Shown one piece after another: positions 1 to 7,721 of a stretch of 64,000 nt of DNA (the stretch's first letter is position 1; every line of letters starts with the position of its first letter). A model generated the notes under the pieces. That model worked only from the letters and a program-made list of their open reading frames with translations, had not been told where the DNA came from and searched no databases. Source of the stretch: Bradyrhizobium sp. AUGA SZCCT0176 (GTDB lineage Bacteria > Pseudomonadota > Alphaproteobacteria > Rhizobiales > Xanthobacteraceae); assembly GCF_018130145.1 (NCBI RefSeq), contig NZ_JAFCMB010000001.1:1-64000 (forward strand). The letters run 5' to 3'. Made by a program: the position numbers and the translations under genes.

Positions 1-551
1 AAGGCGCGTTCGAGATCGTCGAGCGAGACTTCGCCCGGACGCAGCGGCCGTTCCAGCACCTGATCCACCAGCGTGCCGTGAGCCACTTGAGCCTCTTTGG
101 GAGCCTGGGGCTGAACCGGGGGTGAAGCGATCACGGGGGCGGGTTCGGCAACGGCTTCCGCCGGCGCATCGTGCGCTCCGCCTTCCGCCAACAGATGCAG
201 CTTCTCGATCAGGTCCTCGTCGCTGCCTTCCGGCTCGTTCTCGGTCGCTTCGAGACCTGCGAGGATTTCCTTGATGCGGTCGATCGAGGACAGGATCAGC
301 GTGACGGCGCCGGCGGTGACCGGCATGCCGTCGCGGAATTTGCCCATCAGGGTCTCGCCGGCATGGGCCAGCGCTTCCAGCCTCGGCAGGCCGAGGAAGC
401 CGCAGGTGCCCTTGATCGTGTGTACCAGGCGAAAGATGTTATCCAGAATCTTCGCATCGCTCGGATCCTGCTCGAACCGCACCAACTGATTGTCGACCGT
501 ATCCAGGCTCTCGTTGGTCTCTGTCAGGAATTCCCGCAAAAGATCATCCAT
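1..551 (-). CDS. cheA: Chemotaxis histidine kinase CheA, N-terminal part (cut by window start)
   Basis: CheA autophosphorylates and passes phosphate to CheY and CheB in the chemoreceptor array at the cell pole. Only about 183 N-terminal residues are in the window; the frame stays open to base 1. Residues 1-105 form the HPt (P1) domain: it opens MDDLLREFLTETNESL and carries the phospho-accepting histidine at about residue 44 in LVHTIKGTCGFLG. An Ala/Pro-rich linker follows and ends in LRPGEVSLDDLERA, the usual lead into the next domain. The start is the ATG at 549-551. The gene reads away from the receiver genes at 1034-2051 in the same orientation, so a che cluster continues to the left. Family assignment is firm; P2-P5 domains are not visible here. 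Confidence 0.93.
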   Translation of the reverse strand, partial: MDDLLREFLTETNESLDTVDNQLVRFEQDPSDAKILDNIFRLVHTIKGTCGFLGLPRLEALAHAGETLMGKFRDGMPVTAGAVTLILSSIDRIKEILAGLEATENEPEGSDEDLIEKLHLLAEGGAHDAPAEAVAEPAPVIASPPVQPQAPKEAQVAHGTLVDQVLERPLRPGEVSLDDLERA

Positions 552-1033
552 CAGAGCGCGCCCTTCAACTATCGATGTAACGGTCGTCTGTTAGGCATAG
601 CCTTTCTGATTTCACGACCACGTTAATTTCACTGTCCGTGTAAATACGGATAACCCAAATAAATTGTCGTAAAATGCTGCACAGATAGCGCGATTGCACC
701 GGCAAAACGCCGTTGGCTGGCGCCTTGAAAATCCGCCGGCGGTTAGCCACGGAATCCGGCTGATGATTTCATGGACGAGGAGCCGCTTGGCCGGCTTAGA
801 CCGGCAAAGCCGCGGCATTATCATTTCTGGTAAACAGACTCCTACCAATGCTGCAGCTGGTTCGATCACGTCAGCAATGTCGGCTTTGCGTCCAAGCTGC
901 GCCCTCTCGATCAGTTCTGCGATGGTTCTCGGATATGAGGCGAACCAGCATCCCCGACGGGGTCCAATCGACCCGGCAATGGCAGCGTAGACATCATCGC
1001 GATCGCGACCTGAAATTGCCGCATCCGAACGCG
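552..1033. other. Intergenic region upstream of cheA
   Basis: About 480 bases separate cheA from the next receiver gene. Bases 600-690 are clearly AT-richer than the surroundings and probably hold the cheA promoter, but I cannot fix -35/-10 boxes. A minus-strand frame is open from 1085 to 612; its product begins inside the 3' end of the neighbouring receiver gene, has no domain I recognise and no convincing ribosome site, so I do not call it a gene. Confidence 0.4.
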
Positions 1034-1450
1034 CTATCTGGATTCGGCGACGCCCGCGTAGCGAGCGCGCGCTTCGCCAAGGCATTCGTTAATCACCGTC
1101 AGCAACGCCGCCGGCGTGAACGGCTTGCGCAGGCAGCGCGCCGCGCCGAGTTCGAGCGCCATTCGCAGAAAATCCGGCGCCGGCGATTCAAGATTCGCAA
1201 ACGCATATCCCGACATCGCGACCAGCGGAATCGCCGGCGCGCGCTCGTGGAATATCCGGATCGATTCGAAACCGCGCATATGCGGCATGAAGATATCGAC
1301 GATCATCAGGTCGAAGCTGGCGTCTTCGAGAGCGCGAAGCCCGGCTTCGCCGCCATTGGCTATCGTCACTTCGAAGCCGTGACGCTCCAGATAGATTTCA
1401 ATGGCCGTGCAGACCATTGAATCGTCATCGACAACCAGTACCCGTGTCAT
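1034..1450 (-). CDS. Stand-alone receiver (CheY-like response regulator), tandem copy 1
   Basis: This is a single REC domain of 138 residues with no output domain. Visible receiver residues are the acidic cluster VVDDD (8-10), phospho-acceptor D52 in VDIFMP, the Ser switch S80 in AMSGYAF and K109 in LRKPF, so it should be phosphorylatable. It probably acts through protein contacts, possibly as a CheA phosphate target or sink. It is closely similar to the next gene (shared MRGFESIRIFH core), so the two are tandem duplicates. The ATG at 1450 has a G-rich stretch just upstream that can serve as ribosome site. The DIFMP motif rather than CheY's DWNMP suggests a multi-sensor-kinase partner rather than flagellar motor control; that is inference. 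Confidence 0.85.
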   Translation of the reverse strand: MTRVLVVDDDSMVCTAIEIYLERHGFEVTIANGGEAGLRALEDASFDLMIVDIFMPHMRGFESIRIFHERAPAIPLVAMSGYAFANLESPAPDFLRMALELGAARCLRKPFTPAALLTVINECLGEARARYAGVAESR

Positions 1451-1556
1451 TTCAGCCCCCGAAGCAGGATATCTGCTTTCAATCGCTCCTCAGTCGCAAT
1501 GGGTGCCCGCCACCCTTTTCTGGTTCGACGCAAAGTTGTTACGTCTTGCTGGCAGC

Positions 1557-2051
1557 TCAGCCCGTAGCGATCCTCTCTTTCGAAGTATCTGACGATGTCG
1601 TTGCGCCTTGCAGTTCCGACGGCGCGGTTGTGACGGCGGCAAGGGTTGCGGCGTGTCTTCGGTGCGGCTCGGCTTCCGACAGACATTCGTCGATCACGCT
1701 GAGCAACGTCGCCGGCCGGAAGGGTTTGTGCAGGCACCTGGTCGCACCGAGGCTGAGAGCCATTTTTAGGCAAGCAACATTGTCCGTTTCCGGACCGGAG
1801 AACGCGTAACCGGAAATTGCGATCAACGGTACCGTAGGGGCGCGCTGGTGAAATATCCTGATCGACTCGAAACCGCGCATGTTCGGCATGAAAATATCGA
1901 CGATCATCAGGTCGAACGTTGCGTCGTCGAGCGCCGCGAGGCCGTTGGGCCCGCCGTCCGCGATCGCGACCCTGAAACCGCAGTGCTTGAGCCAGGCGCG
2001 CATAGCAAGGCGGGTATGAAGGTCGTCATCGACAACCAGAATACGACGCAT
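1557..2051 (-). CDS. Stand-alone receiver (CheY-like response regulator), tandem copy 2
   Basis: A REC domain (residues 1-120) with a roughly 40-residue low-complexity tail and no recognisable output domain; 164 residues in all. Acidic pocket DDD 8-10, acceptor D52 in VDIFMPNMRG, S80 in AISGYAF and K109 in LHKPF are all present. I start it at the ATG at 2051 (MRRILVVDDD), which begins exactly like its paralogue; the open frame extends 28 codons further upstream but that part has no domain character. It lies 106 bases upstream of the sister gene in the same direction and is likely co-transcribed. The C-terminal tail after LSEAEPH is not conserved between the copies. Confidence 0.85.
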   Translation of the reverse strand: MRRILVVDDDLHTRLAMRAWLKHCGFRVAIADGGPNGLAALDDATFDLMIVDIFMPNMRGFESIRIFHQRAPTVPLIAISGYAFSGPETDNVACLKMALSLGATRCLHKPFRPATLLSVIDECLSEAEPHRRHAATLAAVTTAPSELQGATTSSDTSKERIATG

Positions 2052-2570
2052 GACGGCCTCCTCCGCCGTATCGGACGCGCTGCAAGAAGACACAAAACGA
2101 CAAGCCCGCCCGACAGGACACGCCTGGCCAGGCACCCCAACAGCGCATCAAGGCTTCTCCGCGAGCAGTTTTGCCTTGCGAATCAGCGCGCTATTCGCAA
2201 TTCCGTCGCAAATTGGCGAGTCTGTCTGCCCTCCACTGTGTATAGGGCGGGTTCCACAACCTTTGGGTCATCGGGCCAGCGGAGTTCCATCCGTGCCTCG
2301 AGACCTTCGAACTGCCAAGGGGCCGTCCCGAGCAAGGCCGGCGCGCCTCTGCCGCAGGCCTACCTGCCTCACAGGGCTCCAAAGCTACCCGACGGGAGGT
2401 ACGGAATCGTGAGCCGCGACGGCTTTGCCGCCGTCAGAGTGCGGCTATTTGCCGATATTTCCCGCCGGCGATTCATGGCAAGATGAACGGACATTTTTGA
2501 CGGCGGATATTGCATATTTTTGGTGCCTGGCACCCTGAGACCGGCTTTGACCGTAAGGCAGGAGACTGCT
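2052..2570. other. Divergent intergenic region between receiver pair and Crp/Fnr gene
   Basis: Some 520 bases without a credible gene lie between two divergent transcription units, so promoters for both should be here. A short GC hairpin (GACGGC/GCCGTC) sits near 2418-2436, and the stretch 2490-2525 just before the Crp/Fnr gene is AT-rich. Open frames crossing this region look like high-GC chance frames. Confidence 0.4.
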
Positions 2571-3296
2571 TTGGATTCAGCCCCTCGTTCCCCGAATGGA
2601 TTTTTGTCCTCGCTGACTGCGGACGATTTTGAACTGATCCGCCCGCATTTGCGCTCCGCCGACCTCACTCAGGACCTGGTGCTGGTGGAAGTCGACGAGA
2701 CGCTCAAGCGCGCCTACCTGCCGCACCGAGGCGTGATCTCGCTCGTGGTCAAGCTCGCGCGAGGCGAGCACGTTCAGATCGCGATGGTCGGCCGCGACAG
2801 CATCTTCGGCGCATTCTCCGCCCTCGGCGATCCAACCGCGCTGAACAGCGCGCTGGTGCTGGTCCCCGGCGTGGCCTCGACGATCGACCTCGATCAGCTT
2901 CGGGCGGCTGCCGACCAGAGCGTGACGCTCCGCACTTTGCTGGCACGGCACGGATTGGCGGTCTACGCGCAAATCCAGCAGACTGCGGGCTGCAACGCCT
3001 CGCACACGGTAGAGTCCCGCCTGGCGCGCTGCCTGTTACATACCCGCGACCTGTCCGGCAGCGACAAGCTCGTGCTGACCCAGGAAGCGATGGCGCAGAT
3101 GATCGGCGCGCGCCGCAACAGCGTTTCGCTGGTGGCCAACACGCTGCAGCAGGCGAATTTCATCCATTACAGCCGCGGACATATCGAGATCACCAATCTG
3201 GACGGCCTGATCAGGACCTCCTGCGAGTGCTACGCGACGGTCAAGACCCAGTACGACCGCCTGCTGCATCCGCGCATCCATTGCGCGGCAGCGTGA
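2571..3296 (+). CDS. Crp/Fnr-family transcriptional regulator
   Basis: A 241-residue regulator with an N-terminal cyclic-nucleotide-binding-type beta roll (about 15-140; HRGVISLVVKL and GRDSIFGAF segments) and a C-terminal Crp-type winged helix (about 160-225; LTQEAMAQMIGARRNSVSLV is the HTH). No N-terminal cysteine cluster of the Fnr type is visible, so an oxygen-sensing Fe-S centre is unlikely; the ligand is unknown. I start it at the TTG at 2571 because AGGCAGGAG lies about 7 bases upstream; an upstream TTG at 2520 has no ribosome site. It is divergent from the receiver pair and codirectional with the CheY gene, suggesting a signalling cluster. This subtype, common in Bradyrhizobium, is generally uncharacterised. 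Confidence 0.88.
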   Translation: MDSAPRSPNGFLSSLTADDFELIRPHLRSADLTQDLVLVEVDETLKRAYLPHRGVISLVVKLARGEHVQIAMVGRDSIFGAFSALGDPTALNSALVLVPGVASTIDLDQLRAAADQSVTLRTLLARHGLAVYAQIQQTAGCNASHTVESRLARCLLHTRDLSGSDKLVLTQEAMAQMIGARRNSVSLVANTLQQANFIHYSRGHIEITNLDGLIRTSCECYATVKTQYDRLLHPRIHCAAA

Positions 3297-3594
3297 CCCC
3301 TCGGCCGCTGTCCATGGGCGGGCGGGTGCCCGAGCCCATTGATAGTCGCCGGCCCGGCGATGCGCGTGAAGATTGCGCCCTGCGATCCGGCCCGCGGGAA
3401 CTCACCGTATAATTACGGCCGGCTTGGCATTTGCCCGGGATTTATTCGGCCGGGAATTAACGCGCTGTTCAATGACCCCTGATACTTGTCACGGTGCTGA
3501 CGGGTGCAGGTTCGGGAAAGAGCATCGAGACGATTTCGAATGCCACGCGAGTTCACCCGTGTTCGGCGGTTTGCTAGCTGCGCGGAGTAAAGAC

Positions 3595-3987
3595 ATGGCT
3601 TTTGATTTGTCGATGCCGATCCTGGTGGTCGATGACTACAGCACCATGATCCGCATCATCCGCAACCTCCTCAAGCAGCTCGGATTCGAGAACGTCGACG
3701 ATGCCAGCGACGGCTCGGCGGCGCTCGCCAAAATGCAGGGCAAGCGATACGGTCTCGTGATCTCCGACTGGAACATGGAGCCGATGACGGGCTACGACCT
3801 GCTGAAGGAAGTCCGCGCGAGCCCGGAATTCTCAAACACGCCCTTCATCATGATAACAGCGGAATCGAAGACGGAGAACGTCATCGCCGCGAAGAAGGCC
3901 GGCGTCAGCAACTACATCGTCAAGCCGTTCAACGCGGCGACGCTGAAGACCAAGATGGAAGCCGTGTTCCCCAGCGCGGCCGAATAG
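3595..3987 (+). CDS. cheY: Chemotaxis response regulator CheY
   Basis: A 131-residue single-domain receiver of true CheY type. Acidic pocket D13/D14, phospho-acceptor D58 in SDWNMEPMTG, T88 in MITAES and K110 in IVKPF are all in place. When phosphorylated by CheA it should bind FliM at the flagellar switch and alter rotation. The ATG at 3595 is preceded by GGAGTAAAGAC. In contrast to the two receivers at 1034-2051, the SDWNM motif matches motor CheYs. About 300 bases upstream lack a gene and probably contain its promoter, with AT-rich runs near 3405-3470. Confidence 0.9.
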   Translation: MAFDLSMPILVVDDYSTMIRIIRNLLKQLGFENVDDASDGSAALAKMQGKRYGLVISDWNMEPMTGYDLLKEVRASPEFSNTPFIMITAESKTENVIAAKKAGVSNYIVKPFNAATLKTKMEAVFPSAAE

Positions 3988-4235
3988 CATCGTGCCCGGG
4001 CGCGCCGCACCAGGCTGAAGGCCGCCATCCATCGCCGCCCCGCCTTCTATCCTCGCGACCATCAGACGCAGAGCGGGATCGGCGAACGCCGAGGCGGCAT
4101 CCGACCTGTTTCGCCGTGTCCGGACGGGACGGCCCCGCGCGCCGCACTCGCGGCTTGCCGTACTACTACGGTTTGCGATTTTCACAGACGGATAACGTTG
4201 AATCGCGATAGTCGCGTGGACCAAGGAGCCCCCTC

Positions 4236-4481
4236 ATGTTCACGTTCGAAACGAGCGATCAGAAAGAAGTGCGGCGTTTTCGTATCGCCCAGTTCAACGG
4301 CAGAACCGCAACCTTCCGCTCGGCCGGCTCGGCCGTCACCGGCCACGTTCGATCGATCGTGGAAAGCAAGTCGAGTGTTCCGGCGGCCTGGGTGATCACC
4401 ATCATCCCGGAAGAGCCAAAACCGGTTATCGCGACCCGGCCCGCGCCCCGTATGCGCTCTTTCGCGGAAGACTTCTGCTGA
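4236..4481 (+). CDS. Small conserved-looking hypothetical protein
   Basis: An 81-residue protein, start ATG 4236 with a good ribosome site (AAGGAGCC, 8 bases upstream). It starts MFTFETSDQKEVRRFRIAQF, is basic, has no membrane segment or signal peptide, and ends in RSFAEDFC. The stretch TATFRSAGSAVTGHVRSIVE suggests a small beta-rich fold (possibly PilZ- or OB-like), but I do not recognise a family. It stands alone between cheY and a convergent LuxR regulator. The ribosome site and the frame filling the gap argue that it is real. Confidence 0.6.
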   Translation: MFTFETSDQKEVRRFRIAQFNGRTATFRSAGSAVTGHVRSIVESKSSVPAAWVITIIPEEPKPVIATRPAPRMRSFAEDFC

Positions 4482-4656
4482 GCGGCAACCTGGCGCGATC
4501 TTCTCGGAAAGCCGGCTCCCGCTGTTCCGGATCACGCCCTGGTCCGGCCTCGTCGGCCCTGTCGCGTTACAATCGGCCTTTGTGAGCCTGCAGCATTGCG
4601 GCGCTTTCACTGCAGGCGCAGTGCGCTTCGCCTTCATTTTTGAGCAAATGAAATAA

Positions 4657-5277
4657 TCAGGCTGGCTGCAACAACGCCTTGCGGACGAGATCCGCGGTGT
4701 TGCGGGCGCCGAGCTTGCGCATGGCCTCGGCGCGATGGCTCTCGAACGTCCTCGGGCTGATGTTCATCCGCAAGGCGCCTTGCTTGTTGGAGCAGCCTTC
4801 ACTGATCAGGCTCAGCACCTCGCGCTCGCGCTTGGTCAGCGGCTTCTGACCGGACTCCGAGGCGAACATCACCCCCGGCGTGCGACCGCCATCCTTGGTG
4901 CGGCTGGCCTGGCTCTCCCGCCCCTGCTTGCGATCGGATTCGGAAGCAAAGGCGGGATGCTTGTCCGACATCTGCTTCACCACGACGCAGACGCGTTCGA
5001 GTTGTTGAACCGCGTTGTCCACGACCTGTTGCAGGTATACGCGATTGCCGGGCGCCTCGGAGAACTGGTGGCTGTGCTGCTTGATCTCGTTCATGTAGAG
5101 CAGCAGCGCCGTCAGCGGCCCGTTCAACTGGCGAGCGATCGACGCTTCCGCTTCTTCCGTTGCGCGAGCGCGCGCGACGGACAATTGGACGATTTCAAGA
5201 TTGCTCTCGAGAGGCGTGACGGTTTCCATCCACTTCGGGAAGTGCGAATCACCGGCTCGATGGTCTTGCTGCGACAT
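4657..5277 (-). CDS. LuxR/FixJ-type regulator with a histidine-less kinase-like N-terminus
   Basis: Residues 145-206 are a clear LuxR/FixJ HTH (LTKREREVLSLISEG, then SPRTFESHRAEAMRKLGARN). Residues 40-104 resemble the DHp helix hairpin of FixL-type kinases: the usual HELNQPLxA box reads RQLNGPLTA, with Arg49 where the phospho-accepting His should be. There is no REC domain and no ATPase domain. This suggests a DNA-binding protein that dimerises, or docks on a kinase or receiver, through a dead DHp domain; that is inference. Residues 105-144 are a disordered linker. The ATG at 5277 lies beside an AT-rich intergenic region that should hold the promoter. Confidence 0.82.
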   Translation of the reverse strand: MSQQDHRAGDSHFPKWMETVTPLESNLEIVQLSVARARATEEAEASIARQLNGPLTALLLYMNEIKQHSHQFSEAPGNRVYLQQVVDNAVQQLERVCVVVKQMSDKHPAFASESDRKQGRESQASRTKDGGRTPGVMFASESGQKPLTKREREVLSLISEGCSNKQGALRMNISPRTFESHRAEAMRKLGARNTADLVRKALLQPA

Positions 5278-5611
5278 ATAACTAATTTATCGATTCCATT
5301 GCCGCCGGTGGTTAATTTTTTAACCAGTAAGAATACGGGGAACCGGCAAGTGGACCGGAAACTGAACCAACGGGAAGGGTTTTGGCCTTCAATCGAGGAA
5401 GTATGATGTCACCAGGTCAGGACTCCGTAGTTTTACGGCCCGTAGAAATGCGTTGGCCCCGCGCCTAATCCCTCATAATTCCGCCTTATGAGTATTTGCT
5501 TCTCTAATGCATTCAATTTAATTCGTTATGGTCCCCGTCCGCCGGACTATTTAAACCCAGGCAGCCACGCGGCAACGCAACAAGCCGCGTGTGACGGACC
5601 TCACCGGCAAT
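5278..5611. other. AT-rich intergenic region
   Basis: About 330 bases with no gene. Bases 5470-5560 are markedly AT-rich for this genome and are the likely promoter area for the LuxR-type gene to the left. No repeat or RNA gene is evident. Confidence 0.4.
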
Positions 5612-5974
5612 TCATAGGCGCGGCTTCCATGAAATAATCGACCCGTTTCCGTTAAACGACGGATCGGACGTAGCCTCGACGCGGGTCAGTTGCGCGGGAG
5701 CCTCAGGAACTTTTCGAGGAAGCGTCCCGAGGCAACGAGCCTGAACCACCAATATGCTATCCGCCGCGTTGTCATGCGCCGTCGTTAACGCCCGTGCCGG
5801 CACCCGCGTGTGACTTGCTTCACAAAGAGCCGTAGAAACACTGTGATCGCAGGCGACCACGGCTTCACCGATTTGCGAGGTGCGGGTCTCGGCGGCCGCG
5901 CGATGACCGACGCGCGACATCAACAATAACGAAATCAAGAGAAGGCAGACGGCGATGCCGACATCGCCGCGCAC
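5612..5974 (-). CDS. Possible small exported hypothetical protein
   Basis: A 120-residue open frame, start GTG at 5974. The N-terminus (GIAVCLLLISLLLMS after MRGDV) is hydrophobic and is followed by AAAETRTSQ, which looks like a signal peptide with an Ala-x-Ala type cleavage site. Three later cysteines (in VVACDH, TALCEA, QARCLG) would fit an exported, disulfide-containing protein. I recognise no family. It could be a chance frame, since no strong ribosome site is visible and the frame is open upstream of the chosen start. Confidence 0.4.
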   Translation of the reverse strand: MRGDVGIAVCLLLISLLLMSRVGHRAAAETRTSQIGEAVVACDHSVSTALCEASHTRVPARALTTAHDNAADSILVVQARCLGTLPRKVPEAPAQLTRVEATSDPSFNGNGSIISWKPRL

Positions 5975-6042
5975 GGCAAGGCGATGCGGGCGCGCGCCAA
6001 CCGTCCAAACAAGCTTCCGTCCAAATGAAGAATGGCGGCGGA

Positions 6043-6249
6043 TCAGCCAAGCCGGCTGATCTGCTCCTCGGTCACGACGCGCTCGACGTTTTCGGTCTTG
6101 CTCTTGATGCGGTAGCGCGGGCGGCCGTCGGCTTCGATCGGCAGGCAGGTGACGATGGTGTAGATGCTGCGTTCCTTGACGGTGGCGCGGCCCTGCGGCC
6201 CCTGCAGCTGGTGGTGCACGTCGTCATTGATTGCGTAATTGTGGGCCAT
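6043..6249 (-). CDS. Small conserved hypothetical protein (68 residues)
   Basis: A short soluble protein beginning MAHNYAINDDVHHQLQGPQG and rich in charged residues (RYRIKSKTENVERVVTEEQI). I recall near-identical small proteins next to housekeeping genes in Rhizobiales, without a known function. The start at 6249 is preferred to an upstream in-frame ATG at 6312 because conservation as I remember it begins at MAHNY. It lies downstream of the glycoside hydrolase in the same direction, separated by about 110 bases. Confidence 0.7.
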   Translation of the reverse strand: MAHNYAINDDVHHQLQGPQGRATVKERSIYTIVTCLPIEADGRPRYRIKSKTENVERVVTEEQISRLG

Positions 6250-6361
6250 CGCCTGTCTTCCCGTTGGAAAAAAGGCTTGTAGTCTCAACGGCCTCGCAAG
6301 GCAACCCGCCATTGGCGGGGAACCGGCGCGCCGGTACGCATAGCGCAGTCTCCGGGGCCCG

Positions 6362-7366
6362 TCAGGCAGCCAAAAGCGCCTTTCGCCGGGCTACCCGGGC
6401 GATCGAACCCCTAATGGCGGAACCCGCCAGGGCCCCCTCGTGCAGGCCCTGTTCAATGGACTGGGCGATTCCGGCCATTTCCCGCTCCTGATCGAACAAA
6501 TTGTTGCCGATGCAGAGCATGTCGATACCGGCCCTCAGCGATTGAAGGCTGGCCTGCCTGGTGCCCAACGCCTTCTGCAGACCCTGCATTTGCATGTCGT
6601 CGGTAATCAGGAGCGTATCGGGAAGCCGCTGGCGCAACCGGCCCAGGCCCGCGGCAGACAGGGTCATCGGATTGTCGCGGTCCCATTGCCTGACGATGGC
6701 GTGGCTGACCAGCACGGCATCGCCGAACATTTTTGGCGCCAGCGAATAGAACAGCTCTTCCTGCTCGGCGCGCAAACTGTCGGAAATGTCCATGAACTCC
6801 TGATGCGAGTCCACCACCGCGCCGCCGATGCCGGGGAAATGCTTCAGACAAAGCCCGATGCCCGCCTCGCGCGCGACCTCGCTCACCAGCAGCGCATTGG
6901 CCTCCACCTCGCCGATATCGGCCGACCAGGAACGCTTGATCTTGCCGATGTTCGGATTGTCGGGATTGTAATCAACGTCGATGACGGGCGCGAAGTCGTA
7001 GTGAATGCCGAGGCGGCGCATTTCGGCGAAACTGGCGGCGAGTACTTCCCGCTTCTCGCTCAAGGCGAGATGGTTGAATTCCTTCGCGCTCGGCAGCGGC
7101 TTGAACCCCTTGCTCTCCTTGAGCCGCCGCACCAGCCCGCCCTCCTGGTCGATGAACACCATCGGGCGCGACGGCAGGCAGGAAATCTCTTCACAGAGAG
7201 ACTGCACCTGCTCCGGCGATTCAATGTTGTTGTCGTATTTCTGCGTTTGGCAGGAATAGTCGAACAGGATGACGCCGCCCAACCCGTAATTGGCGGCAAA
7301 TTCCCGCAGCCAAGCCGGGATGGTTTTGCCGAAGAAGCCGAGAATGAAGAGTTCGCCGACGGGCAT
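6362..7366 (-). CDS. Glycoside hydrolase family 3 protein (NagZ-like beta-N-acetylhexosaminidase)
   Basis: About 334 residues forming a single GH3 TIM barrel, the size of NagZ-type enzymes that release GlcNAc from peptidoglycan fragments. Motifs seen are FIDQEGGLVRR (about residue 72), the KHFPGIG segment (about 178; NagZ has KHFPGHG) and ITDDMQM (about 257), which supplies the nucleophile Asp. In KHFPGIG the histidine used as the unusual acid/base in NagZ (second H of the loop) reads I, but a later VVDSH may replace it. The start is the ATG at 7366 (MPVGELFILGFFGK); a GTG 18 bases upstream is also possible. A degraded copy of its 5' end lies at 12693-12758. The true substrate is uncertain. 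Confidence 0.8.
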   Translation of the reverse strand: MPVGELFILGFFGKTIPAWLREFAANYGLGGVILFDYSCQTQKYDNNIESPEQVQSLCEEISCLPSRPMVFIDQEGGLVRRLKESKGFKPLPSAKEFNHLALSEKREVLAASFAEMRRLGIHYDFAPVIDVDYNPDNPNIGKIKRSWSADIGEVEANALLVSEVAREAGIGLCLKHFPGIGGAVVDSHQEFMDISDSLRAEQEELFYSLAPKMFGDAVLVSHAIVRQWDRDNPMTLSAAGLGRLRQRLPDTLLITDDMQMQGLQKALGTRQASLQSLRAGIDMLCIGNNLFDQEREMAGIAQSIEQGLHEGALAGSAIRGSIARVARRKALLAA

Positions 7367-7721
7367 GAGGGCAGTCCTGATCACCGTTTCAGCGTGCCGA
7401 AAAAAGTTTCAATGGTCGACTGGGCTTGTCCCGAAATCCTGTACCATCCAAGGACACTTTCGGTCCAGCCTGCGAGCTGGCACTTCCATCATTGTTCACC
7501 TGGCCTCTGTTCGTGGTGCTGCGCGAAGGGGCCGCGCTCAACGACGCGATCGAAGGCGGACCATCGCCGGTTTGTCGAAGTTCTGCATTGCGCCGAAAGC
7601 GATCGTCCGCCGAAGACCGGCATCGCCCCTCACGACCGCGAACGATTCCACGTTCGGTGCAAGGGCAGTCCCGCTCACAGTAAGCGGTGGCAAATCGACA
7701 GGGAGAGCCTAGATAGGCTGC
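7367..7721. other. Divergent intergenic region
   Basis: About 355 bases between the divergent NagZ-like and LLM genes. No credible gene is present; several long frames cross it only by high GC. The first 15 bases are part of the segment duplicated at 12693-12758. Promoters for both genes must lie here but I cannot place them. Confidence 0.35.

Noticed and set aside
612..1085. 157-codon minus-strand frame upstream of cheA
   Set aside because: Starts inside the neighbouring receiver gene, no ribosome site, no domain; noted only as gap content.
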